Assembly: GCA_025351615.1 (NCBI GenBank)
Contig: JANXVP010000329.1
Coordinates: 1 to 7,506 of the forward strand
From: Ramlibacter sp.
Lineage (GTDB): Bacteria > Pseudomonadota > Gammaproteobacteria > Burkholderiales > Burkholderiaceae_C
Length of the DNA stretch: 7,506 nt
Direction: 5' to 3'
Part shown: piece after piece, positions 1 to 5,913 of the stretch
Numbering within the stretch: the stretch's first letter is position 1
Layout: every line of letters starts with the position of its first letter
The notes under the pieces: model-generated
Told to the model about the DNA's origin: nothing
Databases searched by the model: none
Seen by the model: the letters and a program-made list of their open reading frames with translations, nothing else
Program-made: the position numbers and the translations under genes

Positions 1-69
1 CGTTGCCGCACCTGCTCCCGACAAGACCGACGCTGCGAGCAACGCCCACGCTCTTCGCTGGATGTCCAC
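1..69 (-). CDS. Start of an exported protein, possibly a cupredoxin (cut by window edge)
   Basis: Only the first 23 codons are in the window, and the ORF runs off the left edge. It opens with GTG at 67-69, preceded by AAGG 6 nt upstream; its start lies 8 nt after the stop of the DUF4142 gene. The translation begins (V/M)DIQRRAWALLAASVLSGA, which has a twin arginine, a hydrophobic stretch and small residues: a Tat-like export signal. Small cupredoxins with such leaders are, as I recall, found next to DUF4142 genes in Burkholderiales, so a blue-copper-type electron carrier is a reasonable guess. No copper ligand is visible here, so the identity is inference. The position suggests it is the third gene of the operon with the di-heme cytochrome and DUF4142. 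Confidence 0.5.
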   Translation of the reverse strand, partial: MDIQRRAWALLAASVLSGAGAAT

Positions 70-77
70 GACCGGCC

Positions 78-605
78 TTATTTCATCGACTGTTGAATGT
101 GCGTCGCATGTTCGAGGTGCGCGACGAAAGCAGGCCGGACCTTGACCAGCGTGTCCTTGAGTTCCGCGTTCTTTGCGTTGGGGATCAGCGTCTTGTCCAG
201 CGCATCGATCACCGCCTGGTGATACGTCACCTCATTGTCGACGTAGGCCTTGTCGAATTCCTTGCCTTTCAGGCCCTTCAGCTTGCTGATGTTTGCGTCG
301 CCGCCGTCCTTCAGGCTTTTGCTCGTGTCGCTGGCCTCGGGGGTGACCTTCAGCCTCGTCACCAGCGCCGTCGCCTGCTTGTTGACTCCGGTGTGGTCAG
401 TCACCATCTGCTTGGCGAACTGCTTGACCTCCTTGTTTTTCGACCGCTTCTGCGCCAGCTTGCCGGCGTCGATGTCGACCGTGTTGGCCGTCACGACGAT
501 GGCGGCGATCTGGGCGTCGTTCGGCGCGCTGGCCTGGGCAAATGCGGCAGGCGCGCCTAGCGCGAACAGTCCGATCAATGCGCTTGCCAGGGTGATGGTT
601 TTCAT
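78..605 (-). CDS. DUF4142 family periplasmic protein
   Basis: A protein of 175 residues with a Sec signal peptide: K2, a hydrophobic core to about residue 20, and an AFA cleavage site before Q24. The mature part is helical and matches the DUF4142 pattern: a KxFAxxMVxDH helix (H71), then FDKAYVDNEVTYHQ (117-130), then a C-terminal VAHLEHATHIQ helix (161-171). The repeated His and acidic residues on the helices recall ferritin-like bundles, but metal binding is not shown. DUF4142 proteins have no established biochemical function. I chose the ATG at 603-605 because an AAAGGA ribosome site lies 9 nt upstream and the signal peptide starts there; a longer reading to 644 adds 13 residues without a signal character. 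It follows the cytochrome gene by 43 nt, so both probably share a transcript. An inverted repeat (GGAA-GCC-TTCC) overlaps the ribosome site. Confidence 0.88.
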   Translation of the reverse strand: MKTITLASALIGLFALGAPAAFAQASAPNDAQIAAIVVTANTVDIDAGKLAQKRSKNKEVKQFAKQMVTDHTGVNKQATALVTRLKVTPEASDTSKSLKDGGDANISKLKGLKGKEFDKAYVDNEVTYHQAVIDALDKTLIPNAKNAELKDTLVKVRPAFVAHLEHATHIQQSMK

Positions 606-648
606 GGGAAGGCTTCCTTTCAGGTGGGTATCGAACAAGATCAAATGA

Positions 649-1839
649 TCAAAGCGACTTCAGGTACTGCGCGAGATCGCTCACTTCCTGGGCGCTCAGG
701 CCCAGCGATCTGCGGGTGTTGTAGGTTCTGGCGACGTCGTCCAGCGTGGCCGCCGAACCGTCGTGAAAATACGGAGCGTGCTGCCAGGCGCCGCGCAGGG
801 GCGATGTGCGGTATTGCTTGGTGGCGGAACGCGACGCGTAGCTGGGCGTCTCGGGCTCGGCCATCGAGTCAGCGGGCGGATGCAGCGTCGAATTGGCATC
901 GGTGAAGCTCGCTCCTGAATGGCAGCTGGCGCATTTGCCGTTGCTTTCGAACACGATTTTGCCGCGCAGCGCGGCGGACGCATCGAAGCTTCCAGCGACT
1001 GCGGCGGGAGCACTCAGGCTCAACTGATAGGCTTGCAATGCCGGCAGCTTGCTGGTGACCAGGTCGACGGTGCCGTGCGTGATGGAGAGATTCAGCCGCG
1101 GTTCCACAACCGAACCCAGACCGCCCATTTCCGCCACCGAAACGTAGCGGTTCCAGTACGCGAGGTCTTCGCCGTCGCCGGTCAAGGTGATGCGGTGGAT
1201 GCCGTCCAGCCCGAAGGCGGGCGGGATCACGACCGGCTTGTTGCCCCCATCGACGTTGTGGCGCGGGTCGAACTTGCCTTTGCCCCATGAGTTGTACACC
1301 GCTTTCATTGCGGTCGTGAGGGCGGGCGAGAGCGCAATGATCGCTCCCGGGTTCAGGTCCCGGTTGGCCCAGCCATCGAGGCGCTTGCCGATGCCAGGTG
1401 CGAAGGAATTGTCGACCGTGGAGTGGCACAAGGCGCAGGTGATTCCCACACTGACCAGTGCGTCCTTGCCATTGACGGTCTGGACTGTGCCCTTCACCCC
1501 GACGACTGCGTCGAGCTTGAGCAAAGCAAGCGTGGTTGCGGGACTTTTCAGGTCGACGCTGCCGTTCTTGATGCCTTCGACGACAGCCGCTGGAAGCGCC
1601 TCCGCATCGACTTTCAAGCCGACCGACAGCGCAGTTACCGGGTCGACCGCGGCGCTGATGACCTCGTGGATTCTCAGGGTATCGGTCCACAGCGCTTCGT
1701 CGCCGAAGGTGTCGAAGCGGAAGATCTGTCTTCCTTGCGCGACCAGCGCGGACTGGTCAACCGCCGCAGTATTTGAGGAGCCGCCACCACAAGCAGCCAG
1801 CAGTGCAGCCGCCGCGATTGCCGTCATCGTCCAGTTCAT
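649..1839 (-). CDS. Di-heme c-type cytochrome lipoprotein (MauG/cytochrome c peroxidase-like)
   Basis: A 396-residue protein with two covalent heme sites, CALCH (135-139) and CASCH (303-307). The C-terminal half resembles the bacterial di-heme peroxidase/MauG fold: after the second heme come YRTSPLRGAWQHAPYFHDGS (343-362) and a final LSAQEVSDLAQYLKSL helix. The N-terminus has a lipobox (LLAAC, C17) followed by a Gly/Ser linker, so the protein is probably a lipoprotein anchored in the envelope. Its role would be electron transfer or peroxide/small-molecule oxidation; no substrate can be read. Residues 36-60 (GRQIFRFDTFGDEALWTDTLRIH) and the CALCHSTVDNSFAPGIGKRLDGW block look typical of an uncharacterised di-heme family. 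Start choice: ATG 1839 has a strong GGGGAAAG site; ATG 1869 in the same frame has a weak site but would add R3 and K9, giving the signal the positive n-region it otherwise lacks. Either is possible. It is first gene of the operon with DUF4142. Confidence 0.9.
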   Translation of the reverse strand: MNWTMTAIAAAALLAACGGGSSNTAAVDQSALVAQGRQIFRFDTFGDEALWTDTLRIHEVISAAVDPVTALSVGLKVDAEALPAAVVEGIKNGSVDLKSPATTLALLKLDAVVGVKGTVQTVNGKDALVSVGITCALCHSTVDNSFAPGIGKRLDGWANRDLNPGAIIALSPALTTAMKAVYNSWGKGKFDPRHNVDGGNKPVVIPPAFGLDGIHRITLTGDGEDLAYWNRYVSVAEMGGLGSVVEPRLNLSITHGTVDLVTSKLPALQAYQLSLSAPAAVAGSFDASAALRGKIVFESNGKCASCHSGASFTDANSTLHPPADSMAEPETPSYASRSATKQYRTSPLRGAWQHAPYFHDGSAATLDDVARTYNTRRSLGLSAQEVSDLAQYLKSL

Positions 1840-1886
1840 GATCTTTCCCCAATTAAGTGTTCGAGCCATCAGCGTTTGTCTCTCAT

Positions 1887-1921
1887 GGTCGTTAGACGCT
1901 GCTCGCAGGGAAAAGGTGACA
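1887..1921 (-). promoter_or_regulatory. ECF-type promoter upstream of the cytochrome operon
   Basis: Reading the minus strand, TGTCACC (1921-1915) is followed by exactly 16 nt and then CGTC (1898-1895). The established motif for ECF41-group sigma factors is TGTCACA-N16-CGTC, so this matches in all but one base and has exact spacing. A start about 6-8 nt past the -10 would fall near 1886-1889, leaving a leader of about 18 nt to ATG 1869 or about 48 nt to ATG 1839. No sigma-70 -35/-10 pair was evident in the same gap. No sigma-factor gene is present in the window, so the assignment to ECF41 is inference from the motif. Confidence 0.5.
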
Positions 1922-1946
1922 GCCCCAAGGAACGGGACCAACAATG

Positions 1947-1963
1947 CCCTCGCGCGTCGAGGG
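1947..1963 (-). terminator. Hairpin just after the RES toxin gene, possible weak terminator
   Basis: A 6-bp perfect stem CCCTCG/CGAGGG with a 5-nt loop begins 3 nt after the RES stop codon. On the minus strand it is followed by CATTGTTGG rather than a run of T, so intrinsic termination would be weak. It may separate the toxin-antitoxin transcript from the cytochrome operon. Confidence 0.3.
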
Positions 1964-1966
1964 GTT

Positions 1967-2674
1967 TCAGGCGAACGGATACTCGAGTGCGTTGTCGTCG
2001 TGCCGGAACATGACGAGCCCACGCGTGGTTTTGCAGGTCCACGTCTGCTGCAGATGGAGCGAAGGCAGGCTGAGCGAGTTCGGAACCAGCACCGCCGCGC
2101 ACAGGCCACCCACACGCCGCGCCGATTCATAGTGGAGGGCGGCGATGACGGGGCTGTGTCGCTCACGCACCTGTCGAGCCAGTGCGTGGCAAACCGAGTA
2201 GTCGTTGCCATCACGCAATCGGTCCCGCAGCCTGGCCCACGGCTGCGCCGTGAGGTCCAGTTCCAGGCCCCGGAACTGGGCCTGGAAAAACGTGTGCTCG
2301 GTGACCAGCTGTGCTTCACGCAGTCCATCCGATTCGACCAGGAACTTCCAGCGCCAGTACGCCAGCTCCGCGGCCACCGTGTCAGGTTCTTCGGCGCCAT
2401 ACCAGATCCCGGGCTCATTGGCTGGCCGGAAGCGGGATGGATAGGGCGACGTGTAGCGAAAGGGCGTGGAGATCAGGTAGTGCAGGCCCTGGGCGTCGAC
2501 GGGCAACGCCGGCTTGCTGCCTTCGATCAACTGCTCAAGCAGCTCCTGCTCCGCGAGGTTGTCAACCAGCCGCATCGTGGCGACCCGATGCTGCGCCTCC
2601 ACGCCGCGCCAAAGTTTGCGGCGCGCGGGTTTGGCGTGACCAAACCACGTCTCCTCCCACAGCTTTGGCGTCAC
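1967..2674 (-). CDS. RES-domain toxin of a RES-Xre toxin-antitoxin pair
   Basis: A 235-residue RES-domain protein. Characterised members are NAD+-consuming phosphorylases (MbcT) or ADP-ribosylating enzymes (ParT) that stop growth when the antitoxin is lost. Family hallmarks are visible: an Arg-rich strand (R81, R83) followed by GIWYGAEEPDTVAAEL (89-104) with the conserved Tyr (Y92) and Glu (E103), then the Ser-containing YESARRVGG (182-190) that supplies the third signature residue. Residues 1-60 form an N-terminal extension seen in the longer RES subgroup. The start is GTG at 2672-2674. An in-frame stop lies 5 codons upstream, so no earlier start is possible, and the next Met (34) would remove part of the conserved region. 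The ribosome site is weak. The gene begins 34 nt after the antitoxin stop, so low translation relative to the antitoxin is plausible. It appears intact. Confidence 0.88.
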   Translation of the reverse strand: MTPKLWEETWFGHAKPARRKLWRGVEAQHRVATMRLVDNLAEQELLEQLIEGSKPALPVDAQGLHYLISTPFRYTSPYPSRFRPANEPGIWYGAEEPDTVAAELAYWRWKFLVESDGLREAQLVTEHTFFQAQFRGLELDLTAQPWARLRDRLRDGNDYSVCHALARQVRERHSPVIAALHYESARRVGGLCAAVLVPNSLSLPSLHLQQTWTCKTTRGLVMFRHDDNALEYPFA

Positions 2675-2708
2675 GTCGTCGCCGCCGTCTCAGGAGAGGC
2701 CGGCCGGC

Positions 2709-3104
2709 TCATGCAGGCGCGCGCGCGCCATCCAGGTACGTGACCACGCGAACCAGCCCTTCGGCCGACTGGATGGCTTCCTTGGGGATGGCGTTGAGCG
2801 CGCGGTTGTAGGAGGTCATCCACAGCCGCCGATGCTCCCCGCTGTTGCCGACCAAGGCGTCGAGTGAGCGGTAGACGCGGATCAGCAAGGCCGCGAGTTC
2901 TGCCGGCTTGGAGCCAACTTCGAGCGCCTTCGCACCGCTGGCCATGCGTGAAATGCTGGCTTCACTCAGGCCGACTGCCTTGGCCAGCACCGCATTGCTC
3001 AGGCCGAGAAAGCCGGCCGAGCGCAAGGTGGCCCTGGTCAGGACTGCGCTGGCTGCGGCGAGCGTCCCGGCCGCCCGTGCCGGGGAGGGCGCTGTTGCTC
3101 TCAT
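2709..3104 (-). CDS. Xre/MbcA/ParS-type antitoxin of the RES-Xre pair
   Basis: A 131-residue antitoxin upstream of its RES toxin, the usual gene order of this family. Residues 35-61 (LSNAVLAKAVGLSEASISRM and following) form a helix-turn-helix of the Xre-like type. Residues 73-128 match the DUF2384 (MbcA/ParS/Xre C-terminal) domain, with LIRVYRSLDALVG, the W95-containing segment and a closing SAEGLVRVVTYLDG helix; in solved relatives this domain plugs the toxin's NAD-binding cleft. The ATG at 3102-3104 is preceded by AAGG 6 nt upstream. The N-terminal 25 residues are Ala-rich and probably flexible. Autorepression at the AT-rich promoter just upstream is expected from related systems but not shown. 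It is a cytoplasmic protein. Confidence 0.87.
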   Translation of the reverse strand: MRATAPSPARAAGTLAAASAVLTRATLRSAGFLGLSNAVLAKAVGLSEASISRMASGAKALEVGSKPAELAALLIRVYRSLDALVGNSGEHRRLWMTSYNRALNAIPKEAIQSAEGLVRVVTYLDGARAPA

Positions 3105-3134
3105 GAGGGGCCTTTTTTCAATCTTGCTGCTGAA

Positions 3135-3163
3135 ATATTATCACTATTATATTTCTATGGCAA
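3135..3163 (-). promoter_or_regulatory. Sigma-70-like promoter and probable operator of the toxin-antitoxin operon
   Basis: On the minus strand TTGCCA (3163-3158) is followed by 17 nt and TAATAT (3140-3135), a good -35/-10 pair with ideal spacing. A perfect TATAAT (3151-3146) lies inside the spacer but has no matching -35. The stretch 3133-3154 is almost pure A/T and contains a 6-bp inverted repeat (AAATAT/ATATTT) and a direct repeat of TATTAT separated by CAC, which are candidates for antitoxin binding. Predicted transcription begins near 3128, giving a leader of about 23 nt. Confidence 0.55.
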
Positions 3164-3262
3164 GCCTGAGGCCGGCGCACCAGAGCTGGGCGAGAAACGC
3201 ACGCAATGCGCGCCCCGACGAAGCCCGCGGGATCGTTGCTGGTGCATGCGATCGGTTTGCCT

Positions 3263-3279
3263 CTGGCCCGAACTTTGCT
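3263..3279 (+). promoter_or_regulatory. Sigma-54 (RpoN) promoter for the FNT channel/kinase operon
   Basis: The sequence CTGGCCCGAACTTTGCT matches the RpoN consensus YTGGCACGRNNNTTGCW at every defined position but one (A to C at position 6). The invariant GG (3265-3266) and GC (3277-3278) are separated by exactly 10 nt. The expected transcription start is about 3290, 60 nt before the FNT start codon. RpoN promoters need an enhancer-binding activator upstream; half-sites resembling NtrC (GCACCA at 3177-3182, TGGTGC at 3240-3245) are present but do not form a full palindrome, so the activator is not identified. Confidence 0.62.
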
Positions 3280-3289
3280 CAGGCACACC

Positions 3290-3305
3290 TGCATCGAGAA
3301 ATGCA
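3290..3305 (+). other. Hairpin at the predicted 5' end of the FNT mRNA
   Basis: TGCAT (3290-3294) and ATGCA (3301-3305) can pair around a 6-nt loop. The left arm begins exactly at the transcription start predicted from the sigma-54 promoter. Such 5' hairpins can protect an mRNA. The stem is only 5 bp, so this may be chance. Confidence 0.25.
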
Positions 3306-3336
3306 TCAACGCGAATCACGCAATCAACCGATTTCC

Positions 3337-3342
3337 AGAGGG
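3337..3342 (+). promoter_or_regulatory. Ribosome-binding site that fixes the FNT start
   Basis: AGAGGG lies 7 nt before ATG 3350. It decides for this start over an in-frame ATG at 3206, which has no ribosome site, would lie upstream of the predicted transcription start, and would add 48 non-family residues. Confidence 0.7.
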
Positions 3343-3349
3343 ATTTGAA

Positions 3350-4162
3350 ATGTCGTATCTAGTGCCTTCAGAGTTCGTGAGCAAGATGGTGGACGCCGGC
3401 GAGTCCAAGGTCTTCATGTCGACCCGGGACACCCTGATCAGGGCGTACATGGCCGGCGCCATCCTGGCCCTTGCAGCCGTGTTCGCCGTCACGATCAACG
3501 TCCAGACCGGCTACTCGATCATTGGCGCGATCTTGTTTCCGGTGGGCTTTTGCATGCTGTATCTGCTGGGCTTCGACCTGCTGACCGGCGTGTTTGTGCT
3601 GACGCCGCTCGCGCTCATCGACAAACGGCCCGGTGTGACGGTGGGCGGGGTGCTGAGGAACTGGGGACTGGTCTTCGTCGGCAATTTCGCCGGCGCTTTC
3701 ACCGTGGCCGTGCTGATGGCGATCGTCTTCACATTCGGCTTCACGACGCCGCCCGACAAGGTGGGCAAGGTGATTGCCGGCATCGGGGAGGCGCGCACGC
3801 TGGGCTACGCCAGCCACGGCGCAGCGGGAATGCTGACGCTCTTCGTGCGGGGCATGCTGTGCAACTGGATGGTCTCCACCGGCGTCGTGGGCGCCATGAT
3901 CTCCACCTCGGTGACGGGCAAGGTCGTCGCCATGTGGATGCCGATCATGGTGTTCTTCTTCATGGTCTTCGAGCATTCGGTCGTCAACATGTTCCTGTTC
4001 CCGTCGGGCTTGCTCATGGGCGGCAATTTCTCCATCATGGACTACATGGTCTGGAATGAAATTCCCACGGTGCTGGGCAACCTGGTGGGCGGCTTGTCCT
4101 TCACCGGGCTCACACTGTATGCAACGCACGTCAGGACGGCACCCAGGCGCGCCTTGCGCTGA
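3350..4162 (+). CDS. Formate/nitrite transporter (FNT) family channel
   Basis: A 270-residue integral membrane protein of the FNT family (FocA, NirC, HSC), pentameric inner-membrane channels for small monovalent anions such as formate, nitrite or hydrosulfide. Length is normal for the family. Six hydrophobic segments are visible, at about 30-50, 57-85, 104-130, 158-183, 190-218 and 238-260. Signature blocks include GFDLLTGVFVLTPLA (74-88), RGMLCNWMVS (167-176), and FEHSVVNMF (207-215), whose H209 corresponds to the pore histidine His209 of E. coli FocA. The substrate cannot be told from sequence; nitrite is attractive because related fused kinases sit near nitrite assimilation genes in other bacteria. 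It is first gene of a two-gene operon under a probable sigma-54 promoter, and the phosphatase/kinase gene begins 2 nt after its stop. Confidence 0.92.
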   Translation: MSYLVPSEFVSKMVDAGESKVFMSTRDTLIRAYMAGAILALAAVFAVTINVQTGYSIIGAILFPVGFCMLYLLGFDLLTGVFVLTPLALIDKRPGVTVGGVLRNWGLVFVGNFAGAFTVAVLMAIVFTFGFTTPPDKVGKVIAGIGEARTLGYASHGAAGMLTLFVRGMLCNWMVSTGVVGAMISTSVTGKVVAMWMPIMVFFFMVFEHSVVNMFLFPSGLLMGGNFSIMDYMVWNEIPTVLGNLVGGLSFTGLTLYATHVRTAPRRALR

Positions 4163-4164
4163 AC

Positions 4165-5901
4165 ATGGCCGCTGCGCTGCGAATCTCGGTCGGCCAGCAT
4201 TCCGACAAGGGCCGCAAGGAGGTCAACCAGGACTTTTACGGGGTCTTGGTTCCGCAGGAGCCGCTGCTGTCTTCCAAAGGCATTGCCATTGCGCTGGCCG
4301 ACGGCATCGGAAGCAGCGAGGTCAGCCAGGTCGCCAGCGAGTTCGCCGTGATGGGCCTGCTGGAAGATTACTACTGCACATCCGAGGCATGGTCGGTCAA
4401 GAAGTCGGTGGAACGGGTCCTCACGGCAACCAACTCGTGGTTGCATGCGAAGACCCAGCACAGCCAGTACCGCTACGACAAGGACAAGGGCTATGTCTGC
4501 GCCTTGAGCGCGCTGGTCATCAAGTCGACCACGGCGCATGTCTTTCATGTGGGCGACACCCGGGTGTACCGCCTGAACGATGGCGTGCTCGAGCAACTGA
4601 CGCAAGACCATCGGGTCTGGATGGCCGAAGGGCAGAGCTACCTGAGCCGGGCGGTCGGCTTCAACCCGCAGATCGAAATCGACTACCAGACGCTGCAGGT
4701 CGAACAGGGCGACGTGTTCCTGCTGGCGTCAGACGGCGTGTACGAGCACGTCGACCCGGCATTTGTCGTCGATGTTGTCCAGCGCGTAAGGGGAGATCTC
4801 GACCAGGCTGCCCGCGCCATCGTCGCGGAGGCCCTGCGGCGCGGCAGCACGGACAACCTGACCCTGCAGATCGTCGTCATCGACCAGCTGGCCAGCCAGG
4901 ACGGCAGCGAGATCCATCGGCAGTTGCCGGGACTGCCCCCGCCGCCCATCCTGGAGGCGAGGACGACTCTGGACGGATACAGGATCGTGCGCGAAGTGCA
5001 TGGCAGCAGCCGCAGCCACATCTACCTGGCGGTCGATCTGGAGACCGACGGGCTCGTCATCCTCAAGACCCCGTCGATCGACATGCAGGGCGATCCGGCC
5101 TACCTGGAGCGCTTCCAGATGGAGGAATGGGTGGCCCGGCGGATCAACAACGCCCATGTCTTGAAGCCCTGCCAGCAGACCCGCAAACGCCACCACCTCT
5201 ACGTCGCGACGGAATTCATCGACGGCCAGACCTTGGCGCAGTGGATGATCGACAACCCCCGGCCCGACCTCGAAACGGTGCGCGGAATCGTCGGGCAGAT
5301 CGCCGACGGCCTGCAGGCATTCCACCGGCTCGAGATGCTGCACCAGGACCTGCGGCCCGAGAACATCATGATCGACACCACAGGCACGGTGAAGATCATC
5401 GACTTCGGCGCGACGAGCGTGGCTGGCATCACCGAGATGTGGGCGCCCGCGGAACGGCCCAACATTCTCGGTACGGCGCAATACACGGCGCCGGAATATT
5501 TCCTGGGCCAGGCCGGGACCACCCGCTCGGACCTGTTTTCGCTGGGCGTCATCACCTACCAGATGTTGTCGGGCCGCTTGCCCTACGGAACCGGTGTTGC
5601 GAAGGCCAGAACCCAGGCCGCGCAACGGAATTTGCGCTATGCGTCCGTGCTGCACGAAGAGCGCGAGATCCCGGCCTGGATCGACGCGGTCCTGCGCAAG
5701 GCGGTGCATCCGAATCCGCTCGCGCGCTACGACACCTTGTCCGAATACGTGTACGACTTGCGCCATCCGAACCAGGCTTTCCTGAACCGCGCGCGGCTCC
5801 CGCTGGTGGAGCGCCACCCGGTGCGCTTCTGGAAGGCTGTGTCGGCCGTGCTCGCAGTCATGGTGCTGGCGCTGCTGTACCTGCAGTTCGGCACCGAGTG
5901 A
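4165..5901 (+). CDS. Fused PP2C phosphatase and Ser/Thr protein kinase, C-terminally membrane-anchored
   Basis: A 578-residue two-enzyme fusion. Residues 1-240 are a PP2C-type metal-dependent phosphatase, with NQD (21-23), ADGIG (45-49), HVGDTRVY (128-135), ASDG (188-191) and STDN (228-231) supplying the expected metal-binding acids. After a proline-rich linker (about 254-262), residues 272-535 are a Hanks-type kinase: VAIK-like lysine K301, candidate helix-C Glu E320/E321, HQDLRPEN (393-400) with catalytic D395 and N400, DFG (413-415), APE (442-444) and RSDLFSLG (454-461). The glycine loop is degenerate (VHGSSRSHIY), and HRD is HQD, a non-RD kinase. One hydrophobic helix (about 556-574) near the C-terminus would anchor it in the inner membrane with both enzymes in the cytoplasm. 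The 2-nt gap after the FNT gene and lack of a good ribosome site suggest translational coupling. Similar fusions adjoin nitrate/nitrite genes in Pseudomonas (recalled). A role in controlling the channel is inference. Confidence 0.92.
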   Translation: MAAALRISVGQHSDKGRKEVNQDFYGVLVPQEPLLSSKGIAIALADGIGSSEVSQVASEFAVMGLLEDYYCTSEAWSVKKSVERVLTATNSWLHAKTQHSQYRYDKDKGYVCALSALVIKSTTAHVFHVGDTRVYRLNDGVLEQLTQDHRVWMAEGQSYLSRAVGFNPQIEIDYQTLQVEQGDVFLLASDGVYEHVDPAFVVDVVQRVRGDLDQAARAIVAEALRRGSTDNLTLQIVVIDQLASQDGSEIHRQLPGLPPPPILEARTTLDGYRIVREVHGSSRSHIYLAVDLETDGLVILKTPSIDMQGDPAYLERFQMEEWVARRINNAHVLKPCQQTRKRHHLYVATEFIDGQTLAQWMIDNPRPDLETVRGIVGQIADGLQAFHRLEMLHQDLRPENIMIDTTGTVKIIDFGATSVAGITEMWAPAERPNILGTAQYTAPEYFLGQAGTTRSDLFSLGVITYQMLSGRLPYGTGVAKARTQAAQRNLRYASVLHEEREIPAWIDAVLRKAVHPNPLARYDTLSEYVYDLRHPNQAFLNRARLPLVERHPVRFWKAVSAVLAVMVLALLYLQFGTE

Positions 5902-5913
5902 CGCGGGCGTGAA

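Noticed and set aside
638..649. GATCA-AA-TGATC inverted repeat between the cytochrome and DUF4142 genes
   Set aside because: A 5-bp stem with a 2-nt loop and no T-tract is too small to be a credible terminator or operator.
1870..2418. Upstream extension of the cytochrome frame to 589 codons
   Set aside because: The extra residues are the out-of-frame shadow of the RES gene; the lipoprotein signal and ribosome site place the start at 1839 (or 1869).
1187..2743. Long plus-strand open frame (518 codons) opposite the cytochrome and RES genes
   Set aside because: It lies antisense to two clear protein families, has no recognisable domain and is explained by high GC content with few stops.
3096..3120. 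T-tract (six T) after GGGGCC on the plus strand as a terminator
   Set aside because: No complementary GGCCCC arm precedes it; on the minus strand the same bases are the A-rich ribosome site of the antitoxin.
3158..3176. Second sigma-54-like site on the minus strand before the antitoxin
   Set aside because: GG-N10-GC spacing occurs, but five of the other consensus positions are wrong, and a good sigma-70 pair explains the promoter.
3177..3245. NtrC-like enhancer from GCACCA and TGGTGC half-sites
   Set aside because: The half-sites are about 60 bp apart and neither has a matching partner at the required 5-nt spacing, so no proper NtrC site can be claimed.
3368..4129. 253-codon minus-strand frame inside the FNT gene
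   Set aside because: His/Gln/Asp-rich antisense shadow of a membrane-protein gene, with no signal or domain.
4056..5912. 618-codon plus-strand frame overlapping the phosphatase/kinase
   Set aside because: Translation is low-complexity Arg/Pro/Gly-rich with no domain; the kinase frame carries all conserved motifs.
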